Assembly: GCA_963806015.1 (NCBI GenBank)
Contig: CAWDWM010000012.1
Location: 248,001 to 312,000 of the forward strand
DNA from: JAOPZW01 sp963806015
GTDB lineage: Bacteria > Actinomycetota > Thermoleophilia > Solirubrobacterales > Solirubrobacteraceae
Direction: 5' to 3'
Length of the DNA: 64,000 bases
The notes below the pieces were generated by a model. That model was not told the origin of the DNA. It did not search any database and was given only the letters and a program-made list of their open reading frames with translations. Position 1 is the stretch's first letter; each line of letters starts with the position of its first letter. The translations under genes were made by a program, and so were the position numbers. Of the stretch, positions 40,708 to 47,742 are shown in pieces.

Positions 40708-41480
40708 TCGGCGACCTGCTGCAGCGGCTCGGGCAGCGCGAAGTCATGGCGCGCGCAGCCCTCCTCGATGGCGGCGATGACCTCGCGCATCACCTGCACG
40801 CGGGCGTAGCGCTTGGAGTCGCCCGGGACGATCCGCCACGGCGCCTGCTCGGTGTCGGTGCGCTCGAACATCTCCTCGATGGCGGCCACGTAGGCCGGGT
40901 GCTTCTCGCGGTTGCGCCAGTCCTCGTCGGTCAGCTTCCACGTCTTCAGCGGATCGTGGCGGCGGCGCTCGAAGCGCTTGAGCTGCTCGGCGTCGGAGAT
41001 GTGCAGGAAGAGCTTGACGATGATCATGCCGTCGTCGGCGAGCATGCGCTCGAAGTCGTCGATCTCGCGATAGGCGCGGCGCCACTGCTCCTCGGTGGCG
41101 AAGCCCTCGACGCGCTCGACCAGCACGCGCCCGTACCACGTGCGGTCCAGCACGGCCATGCCGCCCCAGCCCGGTAGCGCGGGGACGAAGCGATGCAGGT
41201 AGTGGTGGCGCTTCTCGTCGGGCGACGGCGCGGCGAAGGACTTGACGCGCACGTGGCGGGCATCGAGCGGCGCGATCAGGCGCTTGATGGCGCCGCCCTT
41301 GCCACCGGCGTCCCAGCCCTCGAGCAGGACGCACAGCGGCGGCCCGAGCCGGCCGGAGCCGATGAGCCCTCCCAGCGTCAGGCGCAGCTGGGCCAGGCGC
41401 GCGCCGTGCAGCACCAGCAGCCGTTCCTGCTCCTTGCGCGAGAGCTTCTGCGAGAGGTCGACGGCGTCCAGGCGTCCCAC
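40704..41480 (-). CDS. ppk2: polyphosphate kinase 2 family protein
   Basis: A protein of 258 residues. The Walker A-like CVLLEGWDAGGKGGAIKRLI, the catalytic DRTWYGRVLVERVEG and the lid region RRRHDPLKTWKLTDEDW are typical of PPK2. This enzyme transfers phosphate between polyphosphate and nucleotides. One-domain PPK2s of this size phosphorylate NDP or NMP; the class cannot be decided by eye. GTG 41480 is chosen because GGGAGG lies about 9 bases upstream and conserved sequence starts there. It is divergent from the small BldC-like gene. Confidence 0.92.
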   Translation of the reverse strand: MGRLDAVDLSQKLSRKEQERLLVLHGARLAQLRLTLGGLIGSGRLGPPLCVLLEGWDAGGKGGAIKRLIAPLDARHVRVKSFAAPSPDEKRHHYLHRFVPALPGWGGMAVLDRTWYGRVLVERVEGFATEEQWRRAYREIDDFERMLADDGMIIVKLFLHISDAEQLKRFERRRHDPLKTWKLTDEDWRNREKHPAYVAAIEEMFERTDTEQAPWRIVPGDSKRYARVQVMREVIAAIEEGCARHDFALPEPLQQVAD

Positions 41481-41575
41481 GCCTTCATCCTCCCAGCCGC
41501 AGGCTCGCGAAGCCAAACCTGCGCAAAGCTGCACGCGGGGTGCGGGGCAGCCCATCGGGTGTCGTACTTCAGGGC

Positions 41576-41788
41576 ATGAGCCGCGCCACCCGCCCCGCAT
41601 CGCGCCTGGGCCTCACCGCGTCGGAGGCCGCGCGCCACCTGGGCGTGTCGATCTCGACCGTGCGCCGCTGGTCGGACGCCGGCCACCTGAAGGGCTACCG
41701 CACGCCCGGCGGGCAGCGGCGCTTCAGCGTCGCCCAGCTCGACGAGTTCCTGGACTCGCTCTCCCCGCGCGACCCGCACGCCGGCTGA
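41576..41788 (+). CDS. small BldC-like / excisionase-type DNA-binding protein
   Basis: A protein of 70 residues. LTASEAARHLGVSISTVRRW followed by SDAGHLKGYRTPGGQRRF is a MerR-type winged helix, as in BldC and phage excisionases. There is no effector domain. Streptomyces BldC is a short protein with the same layout (helix-turn-helix, then RT.GG.RR) that binds direct repeats cooperatively and controls development. No integrase is near, so a BldC-like regulator is the better guess. It ends 6 bases before the convergent HD-GYP gene. Confidence 0.85.
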   Translation: MSRATRPASRLGLTASEAARHLGVSISTVRRWSDAGHLKGYRTPGGQRRFSVAQLDEFLDSLSPRDPHAG

Positions 41789-41794
41789 CGCCGG

Positions 41795-43132
41795 TCAGGT
41801 CGACGGCGCGACGGCCTCGTTCATGCGCCGCTCGATGTCGAGCTCGCGGTCGAAGTCGGCCTCGTCGGCGTGGCGGTACTCGGTGCCGCGGCCGGACAGG
41901 AGGTCGGCGAGCGCCTCGACGTAGACCGAGTCGAGCTGGGACCCGGCCACGCGGCGCAGCTCGTTGAGCGCCTCGAAGGAGTTCATCGGCGTGCGGTAGG
42001 TGTCGGGCGCGGTCAGCGTGTCGTACACCTCGGCGACGGCGACGATGCGCGCGATCTCGGGGATCTCGTCGCCGCGCAGGCCGCGCGGGTAGCCGCGGCC
42101 GTCCATGCGCTCGTGGTGGGTGCGGACGATCTCCGCCACCGGTCCGTAGACGCCGATGTCGCGCAGGAGCTCCGCGCCGATGTCGGGGTGGCGGCGGATG
42201 CCGCGCCAGTCCGATTCCTCCAGCTGGCCGCCGCGCTCCATCACGCGATCGGAGAGCACGAACTTGCCGATGTCGTGCAGCAGGCCTGCGGTGTGCGCGA
42301 ACTCCTGCTCGCGCTTGGACAGCTTCACGTGGCGTGCGATGTCGCGCGAGAAGGCGGCGACCGCCGCGCAATGGCGCGCGGCGCGCGAGTCGCGTTCGTC
42401 GAGCGTGCGGATGAGGCCGGAGAGGACGCCCCACGAGAGGCTCGCGTACTGGCGCGTGCGTTCGCGCGCGGTGATGACCAGGCGCGTCATGTACGTGAAC
42501 GCGACCACGTTGAGGAGCACGAACACCAGGGCGGTGAGCCCGAGCTCCGCGTAGATCTCCGCGATCACCGCGACCACCGCGATGTTGATCGAGACGGGGG
42601 CGACGAGCGCCTTCATCGAGAGCAGGTTCGCGCTGAGCGACGTGCCGTCCAGCAGCGCCACGAGCGCCGGGACGATGAGGAAGTTCATCGCCATCGTGAC
42701 CGCCGCGGCGGCGGCCAGCAGGAGCGTGAACCCGAGCCCGGATCGCGGCGGGTCGATGGCCTGGAAGGCCACCGCGACGAGGAACGCGGGCGTCGACGAT
42801 CCCGCGATGCTGATGAGCAACGCGCGCCAGCGGTAACGGTCGACGATCCACGCGGCCACATAGGACGCGAGGGGGATCACGAAGGCGGGGGTGGGGCCCA
42901 GGAATCCGACCGCCAGCATCGCCGCGACGAAGGCCGCGGAGACCGTGAGCTGGGACGAATAGCGGGCCGCGAGAAGCTCGGCGATGACCGCGCTCGCCGT
43001 AAGAACCGCTGCAAGTGGCTTGACTAGGGGTGCGACAGGCGACAGAGTCACGCCCACCACCCCGACGCAGATGATCCCGCTTGCGATCAGAGTCGCTAGC
43101 GCAACACGTGGCCGGCGCTGAGCCTCCGACAT
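41795..43132 (-). CDS. membrane HD-GYP domain phosphohydrolase
   Basis: A protein of 445 residues. The first 225 residues hold about seven or eight transmembrane helices and form an integral membrane sensor region. From about residue 235 an HD-GYP domain follows: RHCAAVAAFSRDIARH, LLHDIGKFVLSD, HHERMDGRGYPRGLRGDEIP and VAEVYDTLTAPDTYR. HD-GYP enzymes hydrolyse cyclic di-GMP to pGpG or GMP. The His/Asp set and the GYP triplet are intact. It is divergent from the MerR/B12-fold regulator gene, with about 235 bases between them, so the two may be linked in regulation. Confidence 0.9.
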   Translation of the reverse strand: MSEAQRRPRVALATLIASGIICVGVVGVTLSPVAPLVKPLAAVLTASAVIAELLAARYSSQLTVSAAFVAAMLAVGFLGPTPAFVIPLASYVAAWIVDRYRWRALLISIAGSSTPAFLVAVAFQAIDPPRSGLGFTLLLAAAAAVTMAMNFLIVPALVALLDGTSLSANLLSMKALVAPVSINIAVVAVIAEIYAELGLTALVFVLLNVVAFTYMTRLVITARERTRQYASLSWGVLSGLIRTLDERDSRAARHCAAVAAFSRDIARHVKLSKREQEFAHTAGLLHDIGKFVLSDRVMERGGQLEESDWRGIRRHPDIGAELLRDIGVYGPVAEIVRTHHERMDGRGYPRGLRGDEIPEIARIVAVAEVYDTLTAPDTYRTPMNSFEALNELRRVAGSQLDSVYVEALADLLSGRGTEYRHADEADFDRELDIERRMNEAVAPST

Positions 43133-43368
43133 ATACCGGAAGCTACAGCGTGCCTCGACCCGAGTCCTAGATCAGGAAGGGATGCTGCTCTTCTGGTTTA
43201 GCGCGCGCCTACGAACATTCGAATACCTCCCTCGTGGGGATTCGCCGGATCGGACGTGCTGAAATGTACACACGTCCAGATCCAATTGCACGGCTTTTGC
43301 TGCGAAACCCGTGCAAGATCTGTGCGCGCACAGACAGGGATGCGTCAGACTGGTCCCATGGGAACCTC
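43133..43368 (+). promoter_or_regulatory. divergent control region with two palindromes upstream of the first MerR gene
   Basis: This region between the HD-GYP gene (minus) and the MerR/B12-fold gene (plus) is less G+C-rich than its surroundings. Two inverted repeats stand out. GGACGTG (43252-43258) pairs with CACGTCC (43271-43277), with TGTACA inside at 43265-43270. TTGCACGG (43286-43293) pairs with CCGTGCAA (43309-43316). They are spaced about 32-34 bases apart, roughly three helical turns. I interpret them as operator sites for a MerR-type regulator, possibly autoregulatory. No coding sequence with support lies here. Confidence 0.5.
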
Positions 43369-44268
43369 GTGCGCACGTTGAAGACATCCGAGGCTGCCGC
43401 CGTGCTCAATGTGAGCCCGAATACGCTCCGCGCGTGGGAGCGTCGTTTCGGCTATCCCAAGCCGCAGCGAACGGCCGGCAAGCACCGCCTCTACACGCAC
43501 GGGGAGGTCGCCGCTCTGCGCGACGCTCTCCAGGAGGGGTTGTCGATCTCGTCGGCGATCTCTCGCGCGCGCGAGTCGCTGAGCTCGGACACCAGCACGC
43601 TCATCGGAGCGCTGCAGGCCTTCGAGCTTGACCGTGCCGACGCCGCGATGGAGGCCGCCCTCGCCCTGCGCTCGGTCGAGCGCAGCGTCGAGGAGGTGCT
43701 GCTTCCCTCGATCCGCGAGATCGGCGAGCGCCACGGCTTCGACTCGGCGCCGTGGGCCTTCGCCGCGCGCTGGGCGACGGATTGGCTGCAGCGCGCGCAA
43801 CGGATGGCTCCGCCTCCGATGCGCCCCGCCGCGGTCCTGGTCGGCGATGCCACCCGCGACGACCTGGACCCCGACGCTCTGGCGCTGAAAGCGCTGCAGC
43901 TCTTCTCGGTGCGCTCCGGCGCCCGGGTGCTCGTGCTGCCGATCACCGGCGTGGCCGGGCTGACCGAGGTCCTCGGCGCGTTCGCGCCGCAGGTCGTGGT
44001 CATCGCCGGCACGCACGCCTCCGACGACGATGTCGCACGCTGGGCCTATCGGGTCCGTGCGGCGAGCGGCGCACTGCCGATGACGCTCTACCGCCGCGGG
44101 GGACGCGCCGAAGCGGCGCGTACGACCGCGCGAGTTCTGCCTGATTCGGCTGGCGAAGCGCATCGCCTCGTGCTAGACATCCTGGATGGCCGGCCGCGGG
44201 GGGTGGCCGCTCCGGCTGAAGACGACACCGCACAGCCGGATGACCGCCGTCAGGTGAAAGCCTCGTGA
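43369..44268 (+). CDS. MerR-family regulator with degenerate B12-binding-type domain (first paralogue)
   Basis: A protein of 299 residues from GTG 43369. Residues 1-70 are a MerR winged helix (LKTSEAAAVLNVSPNTLRAW, ERRFGYPKPQRTAGKHRLYT). A four-helix bundle follows (LDRADAAMEAALALRSVERS to VEEVLLPSIREIGERHG), then a Rossmann-like domain (AAVLVGDATRDDLDPDALAL). The layout is that of CarH/LitR photoreceptors. The cobalamin DxHxxG motif is absent, and the CarH W-x9-EH site reads W-x9-WL, so B12 is probably not bound. It overlaps the zinc-ribbon/PAS gene by 4 bases. A paralogue lies at 44890. Confidence 0.85.
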   Translation: MRTLKTSEAAAVLNVSPNTLRAWERRFGYPKPQRTAGKHRLYTHGEVAALRDALQEGLSISSAISRARESLSSDTSTLIGALQAFELDRADAAMEAALALRSVERSVEEVLLPSIREIGERHGFDSAPWAFAARWATDWLQRAQRMAPPPMRPAAVLVGDATRDDLDPDALALKALQLFSVRSGARVLVLPITGVAGLTEVLGAFAPQVVVIAGTHASDDDVARWAYRVRAASGALPMTLYRRGGRAEAARTTARVLPDSAGEAHRLVLDILDGRPRGVAAPAEDDTAQPDDRRQVKAS

Positions 44269-44765
44269 TCGAACGCCCACGTCTCGTCGCCCTTCCTGGC
44301 CACGGAGACCGCTCCCGCCCAGACGTCCACTTCTGCGGCCACTGCGGCCGCCCGCCGGTGCAGGCTGACATCCAGCCCGCGGCGCGCGTGTGTACGCGCT
44401 GCGGCCTCGGATTGCTGGTCTCCGCATCCCCGGAGGCCGCGCCGACTCCGCAGGATCCGTTCCTGCTGGTCGACGGCCAGCTCTCGATCTGCGCGGTCAG
44501 CCGCCTGGCCGAAGAGCTGCTGCTGACCTCGGAGACCGACGTCGTCAACTCCCACATCGGCGACCTGCTGGTGCCGGCCGACATCGAGATCGGCGGCCCC
44601 GAGTCGCTGGTCAACCGCATCATGCATGCGGCGCGTGGGCCGGGAGAGACGCACCACGTCGTCCTGCGGCCCGCCAAGGAATTCGGGATCCGCTTCTGGG
44701 CGCGCATCGCCCCGTGCGGCCCGCCGCGCGCGGCGCTCGTCGTGCTGGCCGACGGCCGGGCCTAG
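44265..44765 (+). CDS. zinc-ribbon and PAS-like domain protein
   Basis: A protein of 166 residues with GTG start. Cys24, Cys27, Cys43 and Cys46 (FCGHCGRP and VCTRCGLG) form a C-x2-C-x15-C-x2-C zinc ribbon. From about residue 62 the sequence DPFLLVDGQLSICAVSRLAE, LLTSETDVVNSHIGDLLVPA and FWARIAPCGPPRAALVVLAD looks like a PAS fold with one extra Cys. There is no kinase, DNA-binding or cyclase domain. It lies between two MerR/B12-fold genes and is translationally coupled to the first, so I infer it is a signal-input partner for these regulators. Confidence 0.75.
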   Translation: MIERPRLVALPGHGDRSRPDVHFCGHCGRPPVQADIQPAARVCTRCGLGLLVSASPEAAPTPQDPFLLVDGQLSICAVSRLAEELLLTSETDVVNSHIGDLLVPADIEIGGPESLVNRIMHAARGPGETHHVVLRPAKEFGIRFWARIAPCGPPRAALVVLADGRA

Positions 44766-44816
44766 CACCTCTTCACACCCGATCGCGTCGGCGCCCAGCC
44801 GCGCTTTCCTGCGCCT

Positions 44817-44858
44817 GCAACGAAGCGCCCATGCTGCAGCTTCGCTTGCCATCGTTGC
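44817..44858 (+). promoter_or_regulatory. palindrome upstream of the second MerR gene
   Basis: GCAACGA (44817-44823) pairs with TCGTTGC (44852-44858), and part of the interior (AAGCG / CGCTT) can extend the pairing. It lies just upstream of the predicted promoter of the second MerR/B12-fold gene. By position it could be an operator for one of the two regulators. It could also be the terminator of the zinc-ribbon/PAS gene, which stops at 44765. Confidence 0.4.
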
Positions 44859-44889
44859 GCAAACCTCACCAACGCTCGATACATCGCGC
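44855..44889 (+). promoter_or_regulatory. probable promoter giving a leaderless transcript
   Basis: TTGCGC (44855-44860) and GATACA (44878-44883) are spaced 17 bases apart, a good match to -35 and -10 boxes. The ATG of the second MerR/B12-fold gene is only 6 bases after the -10 box and no Shine-Dalgarno is present. Transcription would then start at or next to the A of the ATG, so translation would be leaderless, which is common in actinobacteria. Confidence 0.5.
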
Positions 44890-45771
44890 ATGGGCGCGAT
44901 CCGCACCAACGCCGCTGCGGCCATGCTCGGCGTCAGTCCCAACACCCTGCGCTCATGGGAGCGGCGCTTCGGCTACCCCGAGCCGCGCCGCACCGCCGGC
45001 GGACACCGCCAGTTCGACCTCAACGAGATCGAGGCCCTGCGCTCGGCCTTCGAGGAGACCCACAACATCTCCTCGGCCGTCGCCCTGGCCCGCGAGCGCG
45101 GCGCCGGGCCGGCCACGCCTTCGCGCCTGCGCAGCGCCTTCGCGCGCTTCGACGAGGTCGACGCCGACCGCGTTCTCGAGGAGAGCCTGGCCGTGCGCTC
45201 GGTCGAGCGCACCGTCGAGGAGGTCCTGCTGCCCGGCGTCGAGAGCCTCGATCCCGACGGCGAGGGGGCGAATCCCGAGTACGGCTTCGCGTGGCGCTGG
45301 GCGACGGGCTGGCTGGCCGCGGCGACCCGCGTCGCACCCCCGGCGACCAGCGAGGACGGCGTGCTCGTCTTCGACGCCAGCGCCCCGTGCGACATGGACT
45401 CCCTGCACGCCCAGGCCCTCGAGCTGTGTCTGCGCCGCCGCGGCCTGCGCACGCTGACCCTGACGATGGCGCTGGACCCCAGCCGCCTGAGCCGCGCGCT
45501 GCACGCCCTCGAGCCGCGCGCCGTCGTCCTGACCGGCCGCCGCGCCTCGCTGGACGCCCTCGGACGCCTGGTCTACGCCGCGCGCCGCATGGGCGGCGAC
45601 GAGGTCATCGTCTACGACTTCCGCGGCGCGCTGCCCACGACGGGCCCCACCACGGTCCCGCGCCTGGGCGACAGCGCGCTGGGCGCCGTCGAGCAGCTCG
45701 TCGAGGGCTGTCGCGCGCCGCGCTCCGTCGCACCCGCGCGCACACTGCTCGCGGTCGGCGACCGGGGCTGA
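44890..45771 (+). CDS. MerR-family regulator with degenerate B12-binding-type domain (second paralogue)
   Basis: A protein of 293 residues with the same layout as the gene at 43369. It starts MGAIRTNAAAAMLGVSPNTL, with SWERRFGYPEPRRTAGGHRQ matching the paralogue closely. The helical domain contains VLEESLAVRSVERTVEEVLL, and the Rossmann part has GVLVFDASAPCDMDSLHAQA. Again no DxHxxG is found and the W-x9-EH position reads F-A-W-R-W-A-T-G-W-L. The helix-turn-helix is much more conserved between the two than the C-terminal halves, which suggests shared operators but different inputs. It is probably expressed from its own leaderless promoter. Confidence 0.85.
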   Translation: MGAIRTNAAAAMLGVSPNTLRSWERRFGYPEPRRTAGGHRQFDLNEIEALRSAFEETHNISSAVALARERGAGPATPSRLRSAFARFDEVDADRVLEESLAVRSVERTVEEVLLPGVESLDPDGEGANPEYGFAWRWATGWLAAATRVAPPATSEDGVLVFDASAPCDMDSLHAQALELCLRRRGLRTLTLTMALDPSRLSRALHALEPRAVVLTGRRASLDALGRLVYAARRMGGDEVIVYDFRGALPTTGPTTVPRLGDSALGAVEQLVEGCRAPRSVAPARTLLAVGDRG

Positions 45772-45800
45772 CGCTGCCCTTCGTCCCCGACAGCTTCAGC

Positions 45801-46226
45801 GTGCCGGCGGGGCTGACCGCACCCGCCTTCCGGCTCGTCGCGCTCGGCCCGCAGCACAACGTCTCCGACCACGCGGCGTGGAGCGCGAGCATCGCCCACA
45901 TCCGCGCCACCCCCGGCTTCATCGGCCACGACTGGCCGCCCGCCGACGGCATGTCGCTCGAGGACAACCACGCCGACCTCGTGCGCCACGCGCGCGACTT
46001 CGCGGAGCGGACCGGCTTCACCTACACCGTCCTCACGCCCGCGACCGACGACGTGCTCGGCTGCGTCTACATCTACCCCTCGCGCGACGAGCGCCACGAC
46101 GCCGACGTGCGCTCGTGGGTGCGCGCCGACGTGGCCGAGCTCGACGCGGAGCTTCACGCAGCGGTGAGCCGCTGGCTGGCAGAGGACTGGCCGTTCGCGG
46201 CGGTCGACTACGCCGACCGCGATTAG
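45801..46226 (+). CDS. GNAT-like acetyltransferase family protein
   Basis: A protein of at least 141 residues. The sequence APAFRLVALGPQHNVSDHAA, WSASIAHIRATPGF, MSLEDNHADLVRHARDFAER and DDVLGCVYIYPSRDERHDAD is typical of a small actinobacterial GNAT-fold family. Family-like sequence (LPFVPDSFSVPAGL) begins before the first ordinary start codon (GTG 45801). A CTG at 45768 overlapping the TGA of the MerR gene may therefore be the true start, adding 11 residues. Substrate unknown. Confidence 0.7.
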   Translation: MPAGLTAPAFRLVALGPQHNVSDHAAWSASIAHIRATPGFIGHDWPPADGMSLEDNHADLVRHARDFAERTGFTYTVLTPATDDVLGCVYIYPSRDERHDADVRSWVRADVAELDAELHAAVSRWLAEDWPFAAVDYADRD

Positions 46227-46381
46227 CGGCGACCTGAACAGCATCACCGAGGGAAGCGGAGCGGGCGTCCGCGATCGGCCCAACTGTCCCGGGTTGCACC
46301 CGGTTTCCGGGTGTGATCCTGGACAGTTCGCGCCGCCGCGAGCGATCAACTGCAGTTCGCGAGCGTCGGCGGGGCGCTCGG
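46227..46381. repeat. convergent intergenic region with CACCGAGGG motif and stem-loops
   Basis: No gene. AGCATCACCGAGGGAAG (46240-46256) lies 13 bases after the upstream stop codon. AACTGTCC (46282-46289) pairs with GGACAGTT (46321-46328), and inside this CACCCGG (46297-46303) pairs with CCGGGTG (46307-46313) around TTT. The layout repeats that at 11.4 and 36.6 kb and probably forms a two-way terminator between this gene and the minus-strand gene ending at 46382. Confidence 0.65.
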
Positions 46382-46795
46382 CTATGCGAACCCGATCATC
46401 CCGAAGGTCGCGACCGTGAGCGCCGGCGTCGACCACAACGCGAACCGCAGCGCGCGATGGCGCGGCCACGCGATAGCCAGTGCGGTCAGCGCCACCGTGA
46501 TGGCCCCGACACACCACGTCACCGACGTGGCGGCGTCGGCTACGCGGTCGCAGGCGCGGCTGGTCGCATCGCCGAGGCCGCACAGCGGTACGAGCAGCGC
46601 CGCGACCGTGATGTAGGCCCAGGCGACCAGCGCGCCCGCGAGGACGCCGAGGCGAGGGCGACGACGCGCGACCCGCTCGCCGAGCAGCGCGGGCAGCGCA
46701 AGGGCGGCGAAGGGCGAGGAGGGTGGCAGCAGCAGCGCCAGCCCGAAGGCGAACAGCGCGAGGGCCTGGAGCCCGTGACGGCGAGGGAGCGGCAG
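46382..46795 (-). CDS. small polytopic membrane protein, unknown
   Basis: An ORF of about 137 residues with four hydrophobic helices (GLQALALFAFGLALLLPPSS, VLAGALVAWAYITVAALLVP, SVTWCVGAITVALTALAIAW, FALWSTPALTVATFGMIGFA). The hydrophobic pattern shows it is real. No ATG, GTG or TTG stands near the beginning in this frame. The best candidate is a CTG at 46795, just after the stop of the neighbouring gene, and the start is therefore uncertain. It resembles DUF-type four-span proteins, with no function I can name. Confidence 0.55.
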   Translation of the reverse strand: MPLPRRHGLQALALFAFGLALLLPPSSPFAALALPALLGERVARRRPRLGVLAGALVAWAYITVAALLVPLCGLGDATSRACDRVADAATSVTWCVGAITVALTALAIAWPRHRALRFALWSTPALTVATFGMIGFA

Positions 46796-46797
46796 AG

Positions 46798-47184
46798 CTA
46801 GCGGCGGATGACGCGCGGGCGACGATCGATGCGACGCAGCTCGCGCTCGACGCGGTCGACCGTCTCGGCGACCTGGGTGACCAGGCGCTCGATGCCGTCG
46901 TTGCGGTCCAGCTCCATGCGGGCGCTCGAGACTGCCTCGCGCAGCATGCGGACCTCGAGCCCGAAGCGCCCGCGCAGGGCGTTGAGCTCGTCGTCGTGCG
47001 AGCGCCGCAGTCCGGCGACCTCGTTGGCGTTGCGCTCGCGCACGACGCACAGCTCCACCTGGGTGGAGCGCTCGAGGGCGCGGGCAGCCTCCGAGGCTGC
47101 GCGCGCGGCGGTCATACGCCGAACCGTGGGCAGCAGGAAGACCAGGCCACAGGCCAGTCCGACGAAATAGGCGGCGACGTCCAT
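46798..47184 (-). CDS. single-span membrane protein with coiled coil
   Basis: A protein of 128 residues starting MDVAAYFVGLACGLVFLLPT. One N-terminal helix is followed by a long charged helix with heptad-like spacing (residues about 28-115, for example ELDRNDGIERLVTQVAETVD), predicted to form a coiled coil. It ends in an Arg-rich tail. It is read leftward, divergent from the MarR gene about 100 bases away, and may be co-transcribed with the four-span protein that follows 2 bases later. Function unknown. Confidence 0.65.
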   Translation of the reverse strand: MDVAAYFVGLACGLVFLLPTVRRMTAARAASEAARALERSTQVELCVVRERNANEVAGLRRSHDDELNALRGRFGLEVRMLREAVSSARMELDRNDGIERLVTQVAETVDRVERELRRIDRRPRVIRR

Positions 47185-47285
47185 CTGGATCCGCAATCGG
47201 CCCGCGGCGCCAGAGATTGAGCGCGAATGTTCGGATGTGGACGGTCGTCGGACCCGTCCGCCGCGGGCGGCATGATCTGCGACCG

Positions 47286-47717
47286 ATGACGCTCGTGCCC
47301 GGTGACCCGCTCGCCCACCGCGCGCTGGACTCGTTGCTCCGCGCCGAGGCGAGCGTCCGGCGCCGTCTGTCGGCCGATCTCGAGCGCGAGGGCCTGAGCG
47401 CATCCGGGTTCAGCGTGCTCGTCGTTCTGACCACCGCCGGCGGGCACCTCGAGCTGCGCACGCTGCGCCGGCGCCTGCAGACCTCCAAGGCCAACGCGAC
47501 CGAGGTGGTCACCACGCTCGAGCAGCGCGGGATGGTCGTCCGCAGCCGCCTGGCGCACGACCGCCGCGCGGCCACGGTGGCGCTGACGGCGCTCGGTCAG
47601 GAGGTCGTCGATCGCCTCTTCCCCGAGCACACCGAGCGCGTCCAGCGCGCCTTCGCGGTCCTCGACGAGGCCGAGAAGCGCTCGCTTGCGGAGATCTGTC
47701 GCAAGCTCGCGGCCTGA
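47286..47717 (+). CDS. MarR family transcriptional regulator
   Basis: A protein of 143 residues. A winged helix (HLELRTLRRRLQTSKANATE, VVTTLEQRGMVVRSRLAHDR, RAATVALTALGQEVVD) is flanked by helices for dimerisation, as in MarR/SlyA. The DRRAATVALT wing is typical. It stands 25 bases before ileS, so it is probably not co-regulated in function but may share a transcript. Its target is unknown; the divergent membrane genes are candidates. Confidence 0.9.
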   Translation: MTLVPGDPLAHRALDSLLRAEASVRRRLSADLEREGLSASGFSVLVVLTTAGGHLELRTLRRRLQTSKANATEVVTTLEQRGMVVRSRLAHDRRAATVALTALGQEVVDRLFPEHTERVQRAFAVLDEAEKRSLAEICRKLAA

Positions 47718-47742
47718 GCGGCTCCTACAATCCGCCTTCCAC

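Noticed and set aside
43358..43369. ATG at 43358 as start of the first MerR gene
   Set aside because: It is out of frame with the regulator; GTG 43369 is in frame and directly precedes the helix-turn-helix.
47718..47742. T-box leader in front of ileS
   Set aside because: Only 25 bases separate it from the MarR gene, too short for a T-box.
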